NCBI GenBank assembly: GCA_965205275.1
Contig: OZ242168.1
Location: 1,798,001 to 1,862,000, forward strand
DNA length: 64,000 nucleotides
Source: WTFY01 sp965205275
GTDB taxonomy: Bacteria; Pseudomonadota; Gammaproteobacteria; UBA4575
Direction of reading: 5' to 3'
The translations under genes were made by a program, and so were the position numbers. Shown piece by piece: positions 53,036-60,823 of this stretch (position 1 is the stretch's first letter; each line of letters opens with the position of its first letter). The notes under the pieces were generated by a model. The model made no database searches, was not told the origin of the DNA, and worked only from the letters and a program-made list of their open reading frames with translations.

Positions 53036-53863
53036 ATGAATACCGAACTTCCCGATCCCGCCCCGCAGGACCCGCCCGTTGCCCGACACCCGGGAAAGTC
53101 CAAGAAACCGGGCGCGCTACGCGGCCAGGTATGGCTGACCGTCCAGACCCGCCAGGCCCAGCAGCTCATTCACGGGCGGGCAGGCACGCCCGGCAAGGCG
53201 CCGATTATCGGGCTGGTCGGGTTTGCCGACCGGTTGCGCATCATCTGGGAGGCGGCGCGCCATGACGACCCCTGGGCGGACTGGTGGCTGATCAAGGTCT
53301 GTGATGCGATCGATGCGACCGGGGACGTTATCCGCCGATGGAAGCAGGACCTGGATCATCTGCTGGCACTGGAGGTCTGCGGACTGGAAGTCGCCCCGGC
53401 CGAATCCCTGCGACCGTGCCGGACCCCGCTTCAGTTCGCAAACCCCTACGCCTACCAGGGAGCGCACCTGCTGTCGGAGTACGACGCACTCGCCTGCCAG
53501 GTGCTGACCGCAAGCCATATCGGTCTTCTGGACAACCGCACCCGGGATGACCTGCTCGGAAGCTGTGCACAAAAAATCCGTGCCACCTTCATGGTCCCGC
53601 AAGACTACCGGCTCACGGGCGTTGATCGCGAGGCCTTGCGCGACGGTCATGACGAAAGCCGCCATGCCTGTCAGGTGATGGGTGAGGTGCCGGGCGAAGT
53701 GGTCCGGGGCGAGCGGTGCGCCCCGCTGGTGCCGCGCACGATCCGGCCTCCTGCAGCGCTCGCAGAAGACGACCGGGTGCCACCGGCCTCCCACCCGACA
53801 GCCACCGGCCCGGCAGGCGATGAACCGGCAAGCCGGGACAACCGCCGGTTGCCGCAGGCATGA
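53036..53863 (+). CDS. TIGR03761 ICE protein (PFL_4669 family)
   Basis: 275 residues. Family features: GQVWLTVQTRQAQQLIHGRA near the start, DPWADWWLIKVCDAIDATGD, PLQFANPYAYQGAHLLSEYD and LTASHIGLLDNRTRDDLL. It is a core gene of SPI-7/PFGI-1 ICEs, thought to act in DNA processing or transfer control. The C-terminal 60 residues are Pro/Ala-rich and variable. The nearest upstream gene on this strand is about 760 bp away because of the higA cargo. Confidence 0.88.
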   Translation: MNTELPDPAPQDPPVARHPGKSKKPGALRGQVWLTVQTRQAQQLIHGRAGTPGKAPIIGLVGFADRLRIIWEAARHDDPWADWWLIKVCDAIDATGDVIRRWKQDLDHLLALEVCGLEVAPAESLRPCRTPLQFANPYAYQGAHLLSEYDALACQVLTASHIGLLDNRTRDDLLGSCAQKIRATFMVPQDYRLTGVDREALRDGHDESRHACQVMGEVPGEVVRGERCAPLVPRTIRPPAALAEDDRVPPASHPTATGPAGDEPASRDNRRLPQA

Positions 53864-53923
53864 GGCCGGCAATGCGGTCCTTGCAATGTGCCGTACCCCT
53901 CAGGGGCCGGCATGCGGGCCGGC

Positions 53924-53979
53924 CCCCGGCTTTGCCGGGGAAAAGATTTTATCCGTGGCCACTGCGGTATATCAGTGGC
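53924..53979 (+). repeat. Intergenic hairpins, ICE hairpin copy 1
   Basis: A GC-rich hairpin CCCCGGC-TTT-GCCGGGG at 53924-53940 is followed by GCCACTGCGGTATATCAGTGGC at 53958-53979 (7-bp perfect stem). The second hairpin with its flank is repeated nearly exactly at 56068-56089 and in looser form at 55703-55722. It lies between TIGR03761 and DUF3577. Confidence 0.7.
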
Positions 53980-54141
53980 AAATGAGGCACCTCAGGACCG
54001 TGCAACCGGTGCACAGCGGCCCAGGCCGTCGGTCCAACTTCAACCAGACGGAGCCGGACTCCGTCTTCATTTCCCTGCCGGGCACGCTTCCCGTCAGGGA
54101 AGGGTTGCTCCGGCACAATCAAACTGTAAGGAGTACACATT

Positions 54142-54546
54142 ATGTCCAACGACGAAAGAACGAAATATTTCGATCTTCATACCACCGGTATCGGCTATCT
54201 CAGCCGTGTCCGGGAGGTGACCCAGGAGGGGGGAACCTCTTTTCTCGGCGTCACCATTGCCGCCCTGCGCGGGAGCGTAGGCAATGTCCAATACACTCAT
54301 TTCGAGTGTTCCGTGTCCGGGAGGAAAGCACAGACCACTGTGCGTGAACTCCAGTCGGCCGTGGAGGGCAACCTGAAGGTGCTTATCGGATTCACGCTCA
54401 GCAATCTGCACGCGGAATCCTTCACCTTCCAGAACGGGGACAAGGCCGGTCAGACCGGGATTCGTCTGAAGGCCCGCCTGCTTCGCGTGTCCTACGCGAA
54501 GGTCGACGGCCAGCCGTTCGTTACGGAGCACGAGGCTGCTGCGTAA
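54142..54546 (+). CDS. STY4534/DUF3577 ICE replication protein
   Basis: 134 residues; start supported by AAGGAG about 10 bp before the ATG. DUF3577 pattern: YFDLHTTGIGYLSRVREVT, FLGVTIAALRGSVGNVQYTH, FECSV, and RLKARLLRVSYAKVDGQPFV. A small single-strand-binding-like protein found in nearly all SPI-7-type ICEs, with a likely role in element replication. Monocistronic by spacing. Confidence 0.9.
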   Translation: MSNDERTKYFDLHTTGIGYLSRVREVTQEGGTSFLGVTIAALRGSVGNVQYTHFECSVSGRKAQTTVRELQSAVEGNLKVLIGFTLSNLHAESFTFQNGDKAGQTGIRLKARLLRVSYAKVDGQPFVTEHEAAA

Positions 54547-54649
54547 ATCCACATGCGGCCGGGTAACACCGTTACCCGGCCATCTTTCACCCATCGGGGG
54601 ATCATTCCCCCGTGGGTCTGGTCTTCCCGTCATTTCGAGGAGATCCATA

Positions 54650-55141
54650 ATGAAAACCAAACAGGACCGGTTCGCCGGTTTGAAACTGTCGGAGCTGAAC
54701 GGTGCCGAAAGGCAGTCGGTGGTGATGCTGGCGACCCGGGCATTGGCGATGAAACATCGTGCAGGAAAAACCCTGAGCAGTCCGGACGAGACACGGAATT
54801 ACCTGTGTCTGCGCCTGGCCGAGTACCGTAACGAGGTATTCGGGTGTCTGTTCCTGGACAACCTGTGCCGGATTATCGCCGTGCGTGAACTGTTCCAGGG
54901 CACGGTCAACAGTGCCTCGGTCCATCCGCGTGTCGTCGTGCAACAGGCCATGGAAGCGAATGCCGCGGCCATTGTCTTTTTTCACAACCACCCTTCCGGG
55001 GTCGCCGAGCCCAGCCGTGCGGATGAGATGATCACCCGCCGGCTCAAGGAGGCCCTCGCACTCGTTGACGTGCGCGTGCTCGACCACTTTGTGGTCTCGG
55101 CAGGCGAGAGCGTCTCGTTTGCGGAACGGGGTCTGCTCTGA
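54650..55141 (+). CDS. radC: RadC-like JAB-domain protein
   Basis: 163 residues, a short RadC without the N-terminal helix-hairpin-helix part, as is common on mobile elements. JAMM metal-site motif: HNHPSGVAEPSRAD with His112, His114 and Asp125, preceded by the acidic segment RNEVFGCLFLDN. The role on ICEs is unclear (possibly a metallo-isopeptidase or nuclease). Good ribosome site GAGGAGA before the ATG. Confidence 0.9.
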   Translation: MKTKQDRFAGLKLSELNGAERQSVVMLATRALAMKHRAGKTLSSPDETRNYLCLRLAEYRNEVFGCLFLDNLCRIIAVRELFQGTVNSASVHPRVVVQQAMEANAAAIVFFHNHPSGVAEPSRADEMITRRLKEALALVDVRVLDHFVVSAGESVSFAERGLL

Positions 55142-55237
55142 CGCGTTTTATTTTTTGTACACCCGACCGGGAAAGCATCCTCTTTCCCGACCGGGAAGGA
55201 GGGGTGACCCGGTATACATTCCAGAAGGAGGAATACC

Positions 55238-55666
55238 ATGTCCAACTCTTCAAGTAACTGTGCGGGCGAGCCGTTTTTCGGTGACGTCATCTTCACCTAT
55301 ACCCGGGCCCAGGCCCTGGCGGACGGGGTGCTGATGGACGCCGGTGCCCTGGCGCAGGAAGCCGGTTTCAGGCTGCCGGTGGCGATCACCGCCGCTGCCT
55401 GGGCCGATTGTGTGGCCTGGACGGAGGCCGACAGCCGCCAGCAGGTCCATCAGGACGAGCCCGGCCGGTTGTGGGATGTGCTTTTCATGGCATCCCACGC
55501 GATCCGTACCGAGGCGGGATCCGGTTCCCGGATGCGGTTCCGGTTCTACCGGGTACCCCGCGACGGGCATTCAGTGGAGGCCAATCAGGCCCTGCTGAAG
55601 CTGGTCATCGGGCCGGATGATTATGGTGACCCTGTGGTCACCATTCTCTTGCCGGATGAGGATTGA
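55238..55666 (+). CDS. DUF6573-like ICE protein
   Basis: 142 residues. FGDVIFTYTRAQALADGVLM followed by AQEAGFRLPVAITAAAW, then GRLWDVLFMASHAIR and VIGPDDYGDPVVTILLPDED; this pattern is the DUF6573 family found on ICEs and plasmids. The function is unknown. Ribosome site AGAAGGAGG lies about 10 bp before the ATG. Confidence 0.8.
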   Translation: MSNSSSNCAGEPFFGDVIFTYTRAQALADGVLMDAGALAQEAGFRLPVAITAAAWADCVAWTEADSRQQVHQDEPGRLWDVLFMASHAIRTEAGSGSRMRFRFYRVPRDGHSVEANQALLKLVIGPDDYGDPVVTILLPDED

Positions 55667-55702
55667 ACCCCGCCGGGGTCTGACCCCGGCATCTTGCCCC
55701 TG

Positions 55703-55722
55703 GCCACTTGGGTTAAAGTGGC
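55703..55722 (+). repeat. ICE hairpin, variant copy
   Basis: GCCACTT-GGGTTA-AAGTGGC, 7-bp perfect stem with sequence related to the hairpins at 53958 and 56068. It lies 36 bp after the DUF6573-like stop. Confidence 0.6.
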
Positions 55723-56067
55723 ACCTCCGGTTTTTTTTCAGGAGCCGCCCGGCAGACAGCGTCGACTCTCATCCGTGCTGGCGGATCTCCTGCTGGTACG
55801 AAGGCTTCGACCGTTTCACGGTACGATCCGCCACCCCGGCCGGATACCTCTGTGCCATCGCTTCTTCAATCGAAAAATCCCGATACCGGTAGCGCTCAAT
55901 GAGCGCTGTCCCAAACGTCTGGCGACGCCTTCGCGCCTTCCATTCCGCCTTTCCGGCCTGCCTGCATGACCCTGCCCGCAAAAGCGCTGCAGGCCGTGGA
56001 CGGATTTCAGCGTGACGGGGGCGGATGCCTGCCTATACTGGCTGCCATCGGATCGATTTTGTCCGTG
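55723..56067. other. Non-coding ICE stretch
   Basis: About 345 bp; a 70-codon minus-strand ORF (55769-55981) has no recognisable motif or ribosome site and is not called. Confidence 0.35.
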
Positions 56068-56089
56068 GCCACTGCGGTATATCAGTGGC
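56068..56089 (+). repeat. ICE hairpin copy 2
   Basis: GCCACTGCGGTATATCAGTGGC, identical to 53958-53979, and the flanks also match (GTCCGTGGCC against ATCCGTGGCC before it). Positioned about 260 bp before the integrase-like gene. Confidence 0.7.
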
Positions 56090-56199
56090 ACCTGAGCGCA
56101 CCCGGACCGTTCAATGCGCTGCGGCACCTGCCGCCGGTCCATCTTCCACAGTCGGTGAGGTTTCACCACAATTGAAGGCCCGTCCTCGGGCAAGTTGGT

Positions 56200-56345
56200 C
56201 TGCGCGGTCCGGCTCCTGAAAGGGAGAACCCGCGCGCCTGTGACCAGGCACATTCAGGTCAAGGGAGTGGTGTCCCGCGACTGTTCTGCGCAGCAGGCCC
56301 GGATCGTTACGGCTTCCGGGCAGTCAGAAACACTAACTTGAAGGT
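56200..56345 (+). promoter_or_regulatory. Structured leader before the integrase-like gene, cobalamin-riboswitch-like
   Basis: About 145 nt with elements resembling those of cobalamin riboswitches in the same order: GAAAGGGAGAACCC, then GGTGTCCCGCGACTGT (compare CCCGCAACTGT), a GC hairpin GCCCGGATCGTTACGGCTTCCGGGC, and CAGTCAGAAACAC (compare AGCCAGGAGACC) right before the start region. The B12-box match is partial, and an ICE integrase would be an unusual target. It may be another structured RNA. Confidence 0.35.
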
Positions 56346-56353
56346 AATACACC

Positions 56354-57220
56354 GTGAGAGATCTGAATTATCAGCTTAAGCAACTCTGCCATCGCAATCG
56401 TGATGGCAGTTTTGCAACCCAGCACACCCGGGAACGTACGCTGGCCCTGGTTGCCAACCAGTTGCACGACCTGGGCTACCGTCACATGAGCACGCATTCC
56501 CTCAAACCCAAACACATCGAGGTGCTGGTCCGGCACTGGCAGGACCAGACGCTGTCGGTTCAGACGATCAAGGCGCGGATGGCCGCCCTGCGCTGGTGGG
56601 CCCAGAAAGTCAACCGGGCAAGCGTTGTCGCACGCTCGAACGATCATTACGGGATTGCGAAGCGGCAATTCGTTGCCACCGTATCGAAGGCACGGAGCGT
56701 CACCGAAGCGGATCTGACCCGGGTGCGTGACGAGTATGTGAGAATGAGCCTGGAGTTACAGCAGGCTTTCGGGTTGCGCAAGGAAGAGGCGATAAAGTTT
56801 CAGCCGAGCTATGCGGACCGGGGCGACCATCTTGTGCTCAAGGGCAGCTGGACCAAGGGCGGAAAACCCCGGGTCATCCCGGTGCGAAACGAGGTGCAAC
56901 GTGCGCTGCTCGACCGTGCCAGGCGGCTTGCCGGGCGGGGTTCGCTTATCCCCAGTTCACGCAACTACCGAAAGCAACTCTCGATCTACAATTGGTATAT
57001 CCGTGTTGCCGGGCTACTGAAAATGCATGGCCTGCGACACCGGTACGCCCAGCAGCGATACCATGAACTGACGGGATGGCCGGCTCCGGTACAGGGCGGC
57101 CCGAGCGCAAAAACCCTGACGAAAGAACAAAAGACCCTCGACCGCCAGGCACGCCTCATCGTCAGCCGGGAACTCGGGCACGAACGCGAGGAGATCACGG
57201 CGGTCTATCTTGGCCGCTGA
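56354..57220 (+). CDS. Tyrosine-recombinase-like ICE integrase
   Basis: 288 residues from GTG at 56354. N-terminal SAM-like domain (TLALVANQLHDLGYRHMSTH, LVRHWQDQTLSVQTIKARMA). The catalytic part keeps the tyrosine-recombinase set: Arg142 in AFGLRKEEAIKF, Lys near 168-171, HGLRHRYAQ (His225, Arg228), LGHEREEITAVYLGR (His276, Tyr285). It belongs to the shorter integrase class with two Pfam domains (SAM_2 and Integrase_1) that is present inside these ICEs rather than at the attachment end, so it may help in element resolution rather than chromosomal insertion. Confidence 0.85.
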   Translation: MRDLNYQLKQLCHRNRDGSFATQHTRERTLALVANQLHDLGYRHMSTHSLKPKHIEVLVRHWQDQTLSVQTIKARMAALRWWAQKVNRASVVARSNDHYGIAKRQFVATVSKARSVTEADLTRVRDEYVRMSLELQQAFGLRKEEAIKFQPSYADRGDHLVLKGSWTKGGKPRVIPVRNEVQRALLDRARRLAGRGSLIPSSRNYRKQLSIYNWYIRVAGLLKMHGLRHRYAQQRYHELTGWPAPVQGGPSAKTLTKEQKTLDRQARLIVSRELGHEREEITAVYLGR

Positions 57221-57300
57221 TTGCCGCAGTTTGGCAGGCGTGCCGTGCGCCTCAAACCGGACGGTTTCTACGCGGCCTTCCGGTGAGGTACGGGCGCAAC

Positions 57301-57789
57301 TCAATTGCCTTCGTTCAGATGCGCTTTGGCATGCGTGCAGCGCAGCGCCCGGAAATCCGTACAATGCGGGCGGGTCTGTTCATAGTCCGCCCGCTCCCCG
57401 CTCGCCTGGTCGATGATCCAGGCTCTCCAGTCTATGTAGTCCACCTCTTCATAGACCAGCTCGTACGATTTTCCGGCTTCGACCATGAACACGATATCCG
57501 TGTAATTTTTGTAGAGTTTTTGCAGATCGCGTCCATGATTTCCCCGAACGGTGATTACGCGCTCCCCCGGAACCAGCAGGTAGGTATCAAACAGACCTAT
57601 GCCTCTAGGCTTGCCATCCACGAACACCACGAAGATTGCATGGCGGGCATACGGAATGCTTGTATCCAGGGTGGCCAGTTCAGCTTCCTCATACTGGTGG
57701 GCACCTTGCATTTTGTAGGTGCCTGCACACCCGCTGAGCAGCACGGCAAGCAGTACAGGAAAAACAAATCTTGCACAGACCCTCATCAT
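57301..57789 (-). CDS. Small lipoprotein, unknown function
   Basis: 162 residues. Lipobox LLSGCAGT after a hydrophobic core (FVFPVLLAVLLSGC, Cys at about 21). The rest is a beta-rich domain (HAIFVVFVDGKPRGIGLFDT, VPGERVITVRGNHGRDL, KSYELVYEEVDYIDWRAWII) of PEGA-like layout. Opposite to the ICE backbone strand; probably a cargo gene. Not recognised as a known family. Confidence 0.75.
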   Translation of the reverse strand: MMRVCARFVFPVLLAVLLSGCAGTYKMQGAHQYEEAELATLDTSIPYARHAIFVVFVDGKPRGIGLFDTYLLVPGERVITVRGNHGRDLQKLYKNYTDIVFMVEAGKSYELVYEEVDYIDWRAWIIDQASGERADYEQTRPHCTDFRALRCTHAKAHLNEGN

Positions 57790-58062
57790 GACTCCTCTCT
57801 GGGTACACTCATTAAAGACGGTAAGCAGGGTAGCAAACCTACGACATTTCTTTGCAGCCTGGAGCCGTCGGCCTCAGGGCGGCACCCGTGATCCCTGCAG
57901 ACCCCGCACGTACCGGGTCCCTTGTGGCGATGAGCCTGCCTCCAGATCAATCGCTACTGACCGGCTCACCCGGAAACCGCACCCGACACGGGGCCGGTTT
58001 TCCATTTCATGATCCGGCCGCCGGGGGGATGATCGTTACCCGATACGGACAAGGAGTTTTGT
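57790..58062. other. Region between lipoprotein and conjugation genes
   Basis: About 270 bp with no convincing gene. Promoters for both directions should be here. Confidence 0.35.
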
Positions 58063-58089
58063 TTGCACATTTCCGAGACGGTTCTGAAC

Positions 58090-58686
58090 ATGAATACACG
58101 CATCCCTCGCAAATTCTGCTCTCCGCTGGTTATGGTACTTGCCGCAGCGGGAATCTGGATCATCAGCCCGCCCCTGCATGCCGTCGAGATGCAGGTCGGC
58201 CGGTATTCGGTGCTGCCTGCCCGCCCAACGGTCGAACAGGCTGACCTGCTGTCTGCAGTCGTCACGGTCCGGTTCCAGGAGCCGGTGCGCACGGTCGGTG
58301 AGGCCGTGCACCACCTGTTGCAAGACAGCGGGTACCGCCTGGCGGAGCACCACGGGGCCTCCCTGACCGTCCTGCTGGGCCTGCCTTTGTCCCCAGGGCC
58401 GGTCCACCGTGCACCACCTCGGACCCCTCACGGGGCCTCCCTGACCGTCCTGCTGGGCCTGCCTTTGCCCGGCGTCCACCGGAATCTCGGACCCCTCACG
58501 CTGCGCCAGGCGCTGGAAACCCTGGCCGGCCCCGTTTTCCGCCTGGTGCAGGATCCGGTTCACCGCCTGGTCTCCTTTGAATTATGCACGCCGCCCACCG
58601 CGGCGGACCCGGCGGATTCCGGTGTGCAAACGAAGACCCCGGGAGACGGGGAGGGCCTGCAACCGGAGCGCCCATGGGAATACTGA
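58090..58686 (+). CDS. PilL N-terminal domain ICE protein
   Basis: 198 residues from ATG 58090, chosen because it starts the signal peptide (FCSPLVMVLAAAGIWIISPPLHA); an upstream TTG at 58063 is possible. The mature part matches the PilL-N family of ICEs: GRYSVLPARPTVEQADLLSA, VRTVGEAVHHLLQDSGYRLA and LTLRQALETLAGPVFRLVQDPVH. A 78-bp in-frame tandem duplication (58351 and 58429) doubles the segment HGASLTVLLGLPL. The protein belongs to the conjugative pilus assembly set. It overlaps the next gene by 13 bp. Confidence 0.85.
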   Translation: MNTRIPRKFCSPLVMVLAAAGIWIISPPLHAVEMQVGRYSVLPARPTVEQADLLSAVVTVRFQEPVRTVGEAVHHLLQDSGYRLAEHHGASLTVLLGLPLSPGPVHRAPPRTPHGASLTVLLGLPLPGVHRNLGPLTLRQALETLAGPVFRLVQDPVHRLVSFELCTPPTAADPADSGVQTKTPGDGEGLQPERPWEY

Positions 58687-58955
58687 GCGTACTGGTACTG
58701 CTGTGTGGAGCCTTCCTGTCCGGTGCGGTTCTCCAGGACGGGGCCCGGCAGGACCCGGTCTCCCCGGAACTTCATGCGGTCTGGCAAGACCCGGGTCCTG
58801 CGCAGGGCGCAGGCGATTTCGATCCTTCGGGGGGACTGGACTGCCGGGCGCACCGCCCCCGCGTGATCTACCGGGACCTGTCCCGCACACCGGGGCATGA
58901 AACCGGTAGCGCAGCGCCTGTTAGGGTCTGCACGGGTGCGTGTACGCATGATTGA
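58674..58955 (+). CDS. Small membrane or secreted ICE protein
   Basis: 93 residues from ATG 58674 (MGILSVLVLLCGAFLSGAVL), one membrane anchor or signal, then a short Pro/Gly-rich domain with Cys residues. A small gene at this position is usual in PFGI-1-type ICEs between PilL and TIGR03759. It overlaps both neighbours (13 bp and 8 bp). Function unknown. Confidence 0.6.
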   Translation: MGILSVLVLLCGAFLSGAVLQDGARQDPVSPELHAVWQDPGPAQGAGDFDPSGGLDCRAHRPRVIYRDLSRTPGHETGSAAPVRVCTGACTHD

Positions 58956-59724
58956 GGCCATGAGGGGGCCCGTTGTGGTTTTGGTGCTTGCCATGGCCCT
59001 GCCTGCGCAGGCCGCGGAGGTGTCCGCTACGCGCACCGGCGAGACTGCCCTCACCCCTTCCCTCACCAACGAACCGGCGTTGACGGCGTCCGAGCGGGTC
59101 CGCCTGCGGGCCTGGCAACTGTCGACGGTGGAATGGCATCGTTACCAACAGCTGATGCAGGGCGTTCGTGGCAGCGTCAGCCCGGCGACGATCTCACCGG
59201 TCGAGGTACTGGGCATCCATGCGCGCGATGCGGGCGAACGGCGTCGTTACGCCGAACGCTGGGCCCGTATCCTGCACGAGGACGTGGAGCGCATCCTGGC
59301 GTTCCAGCGGGCCTATGATGCGGCCAACCGGCGCCTGTATCCGGATGAACCCCTGATCGACCTCACCCGCTTGCCCGTACCGGATAAAAAGCCCGGCACC
59401 CTGCAGCCCGGCGATCGCGTGCTGTTTTTCACCCGGACGGACTGTCCGGCCTGTGACGTCCTGCTGCAGCGCCTGCTCAAGCGCCTGGAGCGGGTGGCGG
59501 GCCTCGATATCTATATCACCGGCATGAACGCCGGCAGTGATGCGGCCATACGGGACTGGGCGGCCCGCCACGGGATCGATCCGGCATGGGTGCACAGCCG
59601 GCGCATCACGCTGAACCACGAGGCGGGGGCACTGGAACGCCTGACCCGGGGGCGGGGTGAGATTCCTTATGTCATGCGCCGTCGGGGGCAGGACCTGTCC
59701 GCAGTCCGGGCCGCGGAGCTTTGA
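58948..59724 (+). CDS. TIGR03759 ICE protein
   Basis: 258 residues from ATG 58948, which overlaps the previous stop and opens a signal peptide (MRGPVVVLVLAMALPAQAAEV). The body has RLRAWQLSTVEWHRYQQLMQ and GILARDAGERRRYAE-like GIHARDAGERRRYAERWARI, with a C-terminal thioredoxin-like segment VLFFTRTDCPACDVLLQRLL (CPAC) and GEIPYVMRRRGQDLS. Core gene of these ICEs; the CxxC pair suggests a role in disulphide chemistry of the conjugation apparatus. Confidence 0.9.
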   Translation: MIEAMRGPVVVLVLAMALPAQAAEVSATRTGETALTPSLTNEPALTASERVRLRAWQLSTVEWHRYQQLMQGVRGSVSPATISPVEVLGIHARDAGERRRYAERWARILHEDVERILAFQRAYDAANRRLYPDEPLIDLTRLPVPDKKPGTLQPGDRVLFFTRTDCPACDVLLQRLLKRLERVAGLDIYITGMNAGSDAAIRDWAARHGIDPAWVHSRRITLNHEAGALERLTRGRGEIPYVMRRRGQDLSAVRAAEL

Positions 59725-60275
59725 TGAGGCTTCGGGTACATCCGGTATATGCCGGGCTGGGCGCGGTGCTCGGGATCGCCAGTGCGGGTGCAGTATGGGC
59801 GCAGGCCGGCGTGCCGGGCGGCTATTGCCGGGTCGCGGGCGAACACGGAGTGCCCTGCACGATCCTGTATGCCGTCGCCCTGGCGGAAAGCGGTGCGGAG
59901 GCGAACGGCAAGAAGGTGCGCCGCCCCTGGCCCTGGACCCTGAACGTCGCCGGGCGCGGGTATTTCTATGCCTCCCGCAAGGCGGCGTGGCAGGCCCTGA
60001 ACACATTTATCGCGCGTGGCGAACGCTCCATCGACATCGGCCTGATGCAGGTGAACTGGCGGTTCCACCGGGACCGGCTGGGGGACCCCTGGCAGGCCCT
60101 CGATCCGTATCACAACCTGCGGGTCGGGGCCGCGATCCTGAAAGACTGTTTCCGGCGCCGGGGCGACTGGTGGGCGGGCGTCGGGTGCTATCATGCCCCT
60201 TCGAATCCGGTGCGCGCACAACGGTACCGGGCGCGTGTGGTCAGGCACTGGCGGTCGCTGGTTTCGAACGGATAG
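59721..60275 (+). CDS. Lytic transglycosylase, ICE conjugation
   Basis: 184 residues. N-terminal signal (AGLGAVLGIASAGAVWAQAG), then the SLT lysozyme-like core: ILYAVALAESGAEANG with the catalytic Glu, SIDIGLMQVNWRFHRD and GAAILKDCFRRRGDWWAGVGCYHAPSN-type motif ending. It opens the peptidoglycan for the type IV secretion channel. Overlaps the previous gene by 4 bp (ATGA). Confidence 0.9.
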   Translation: MMRLRVHPVYAGLGAVLGIASAGAVWAQAGVPGGYCRVAGEHGVPCTILYAVALAESGAEANGKKVRRPWPWTLNVAGRGYFYASRKAAWQALNTFIARGERSIDIGLMQVNWRFHRDRLGDPWQALDPYHNLRVGAAILKDCFRRRGDWWAGVGCYHAPSNPVRAQRYRARVVRHWRSLVSNG

Positions 60276-60292
60276 CGGATCGGACACCGGGC

Positions 60293-60823
60293 ATGACAGG
60301 AAAACGCCGGCCTGCAGGCTATGGCCCGATGCTGATGGCCCTGCTTCTGGTGCCGGTCTGTGCCTGGCCGGAGCTCACGGTGATTTATGACGCCGGCCAG
60401 ACCCGCCCCCTGGCACCGTACCTGGAGATCCTGGACGATCCCGAACCTGAACCCGATTCCCCTTCGATGCCCGAACCCCGGCTCGGGGCCGCCGATGTCC
60501 GGGCCCTGCTGCCGATCCGCTCACCGGGGCTTGCGCCCGGGCCGGTGCAGGCAAGATCGCATGAACGTCCGTTCTCGCGCCCGTTCTTCCTGATCGGTTC
60601 CGACCCACGCTCCCGAAAGTGGCTGGTCCGGCACCGTGAATACCTGGGTACGATCGGGGCCATGGGCCTGCTGGTGCAGGCCGAAACCGTCCACGACCTG
60701 CAGGCCATGGCCACCCTCGCAGACAGTCTGCCGGTCACGCCGGCCCCCGGTACGGACCTCGCGGCGGCCCTGGGCCTTGCCCATTATCCGGTACTCGTCA
60801 CCGCAGACGGTATCCGCCAGTGA
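60293..60823 (+). CDS. TIGR03765 ICE protein (PFL_4695 family)
   Basis: 176 residues from ATG 60293. Signal peptide with MLMALLLVPVCAWPE, then LTVIYDAGQTRPLAPYLEIL, ALLPIRSPGLAPGPV and SDPRSRKWLVRHREYLGTIG, ending in LAHYPVLVTADGIRQ; this is the TIGR03765 pattern. Periplasmic partner of the conjugation system, with unknown biochemistry. 18 bp after the transglycosylase and overlapping TraD by 4 bp. Confidence 0.88.
   Translation: MTGKRRPAGYGPMLMALLLVPVCAWPELTVIYDAGQTRPLAPYLEILDDPEPEPDSPSMPEPRLGAADVRALLPIRSPGLAPGPVQARSHERPFSRPFFLIGSDPRSRKWLVRHREYLGTIGAMGLLVQAETVHDLQAMATLADSLPVTPAPGTDLAAALGLAHYPVLVTADGIRQ

Noticed and set aside
55769..55981. 70-codon minus-strand ORF in the ICE gap
   Set aside because: No ribosome site or family match; composition gives no support.
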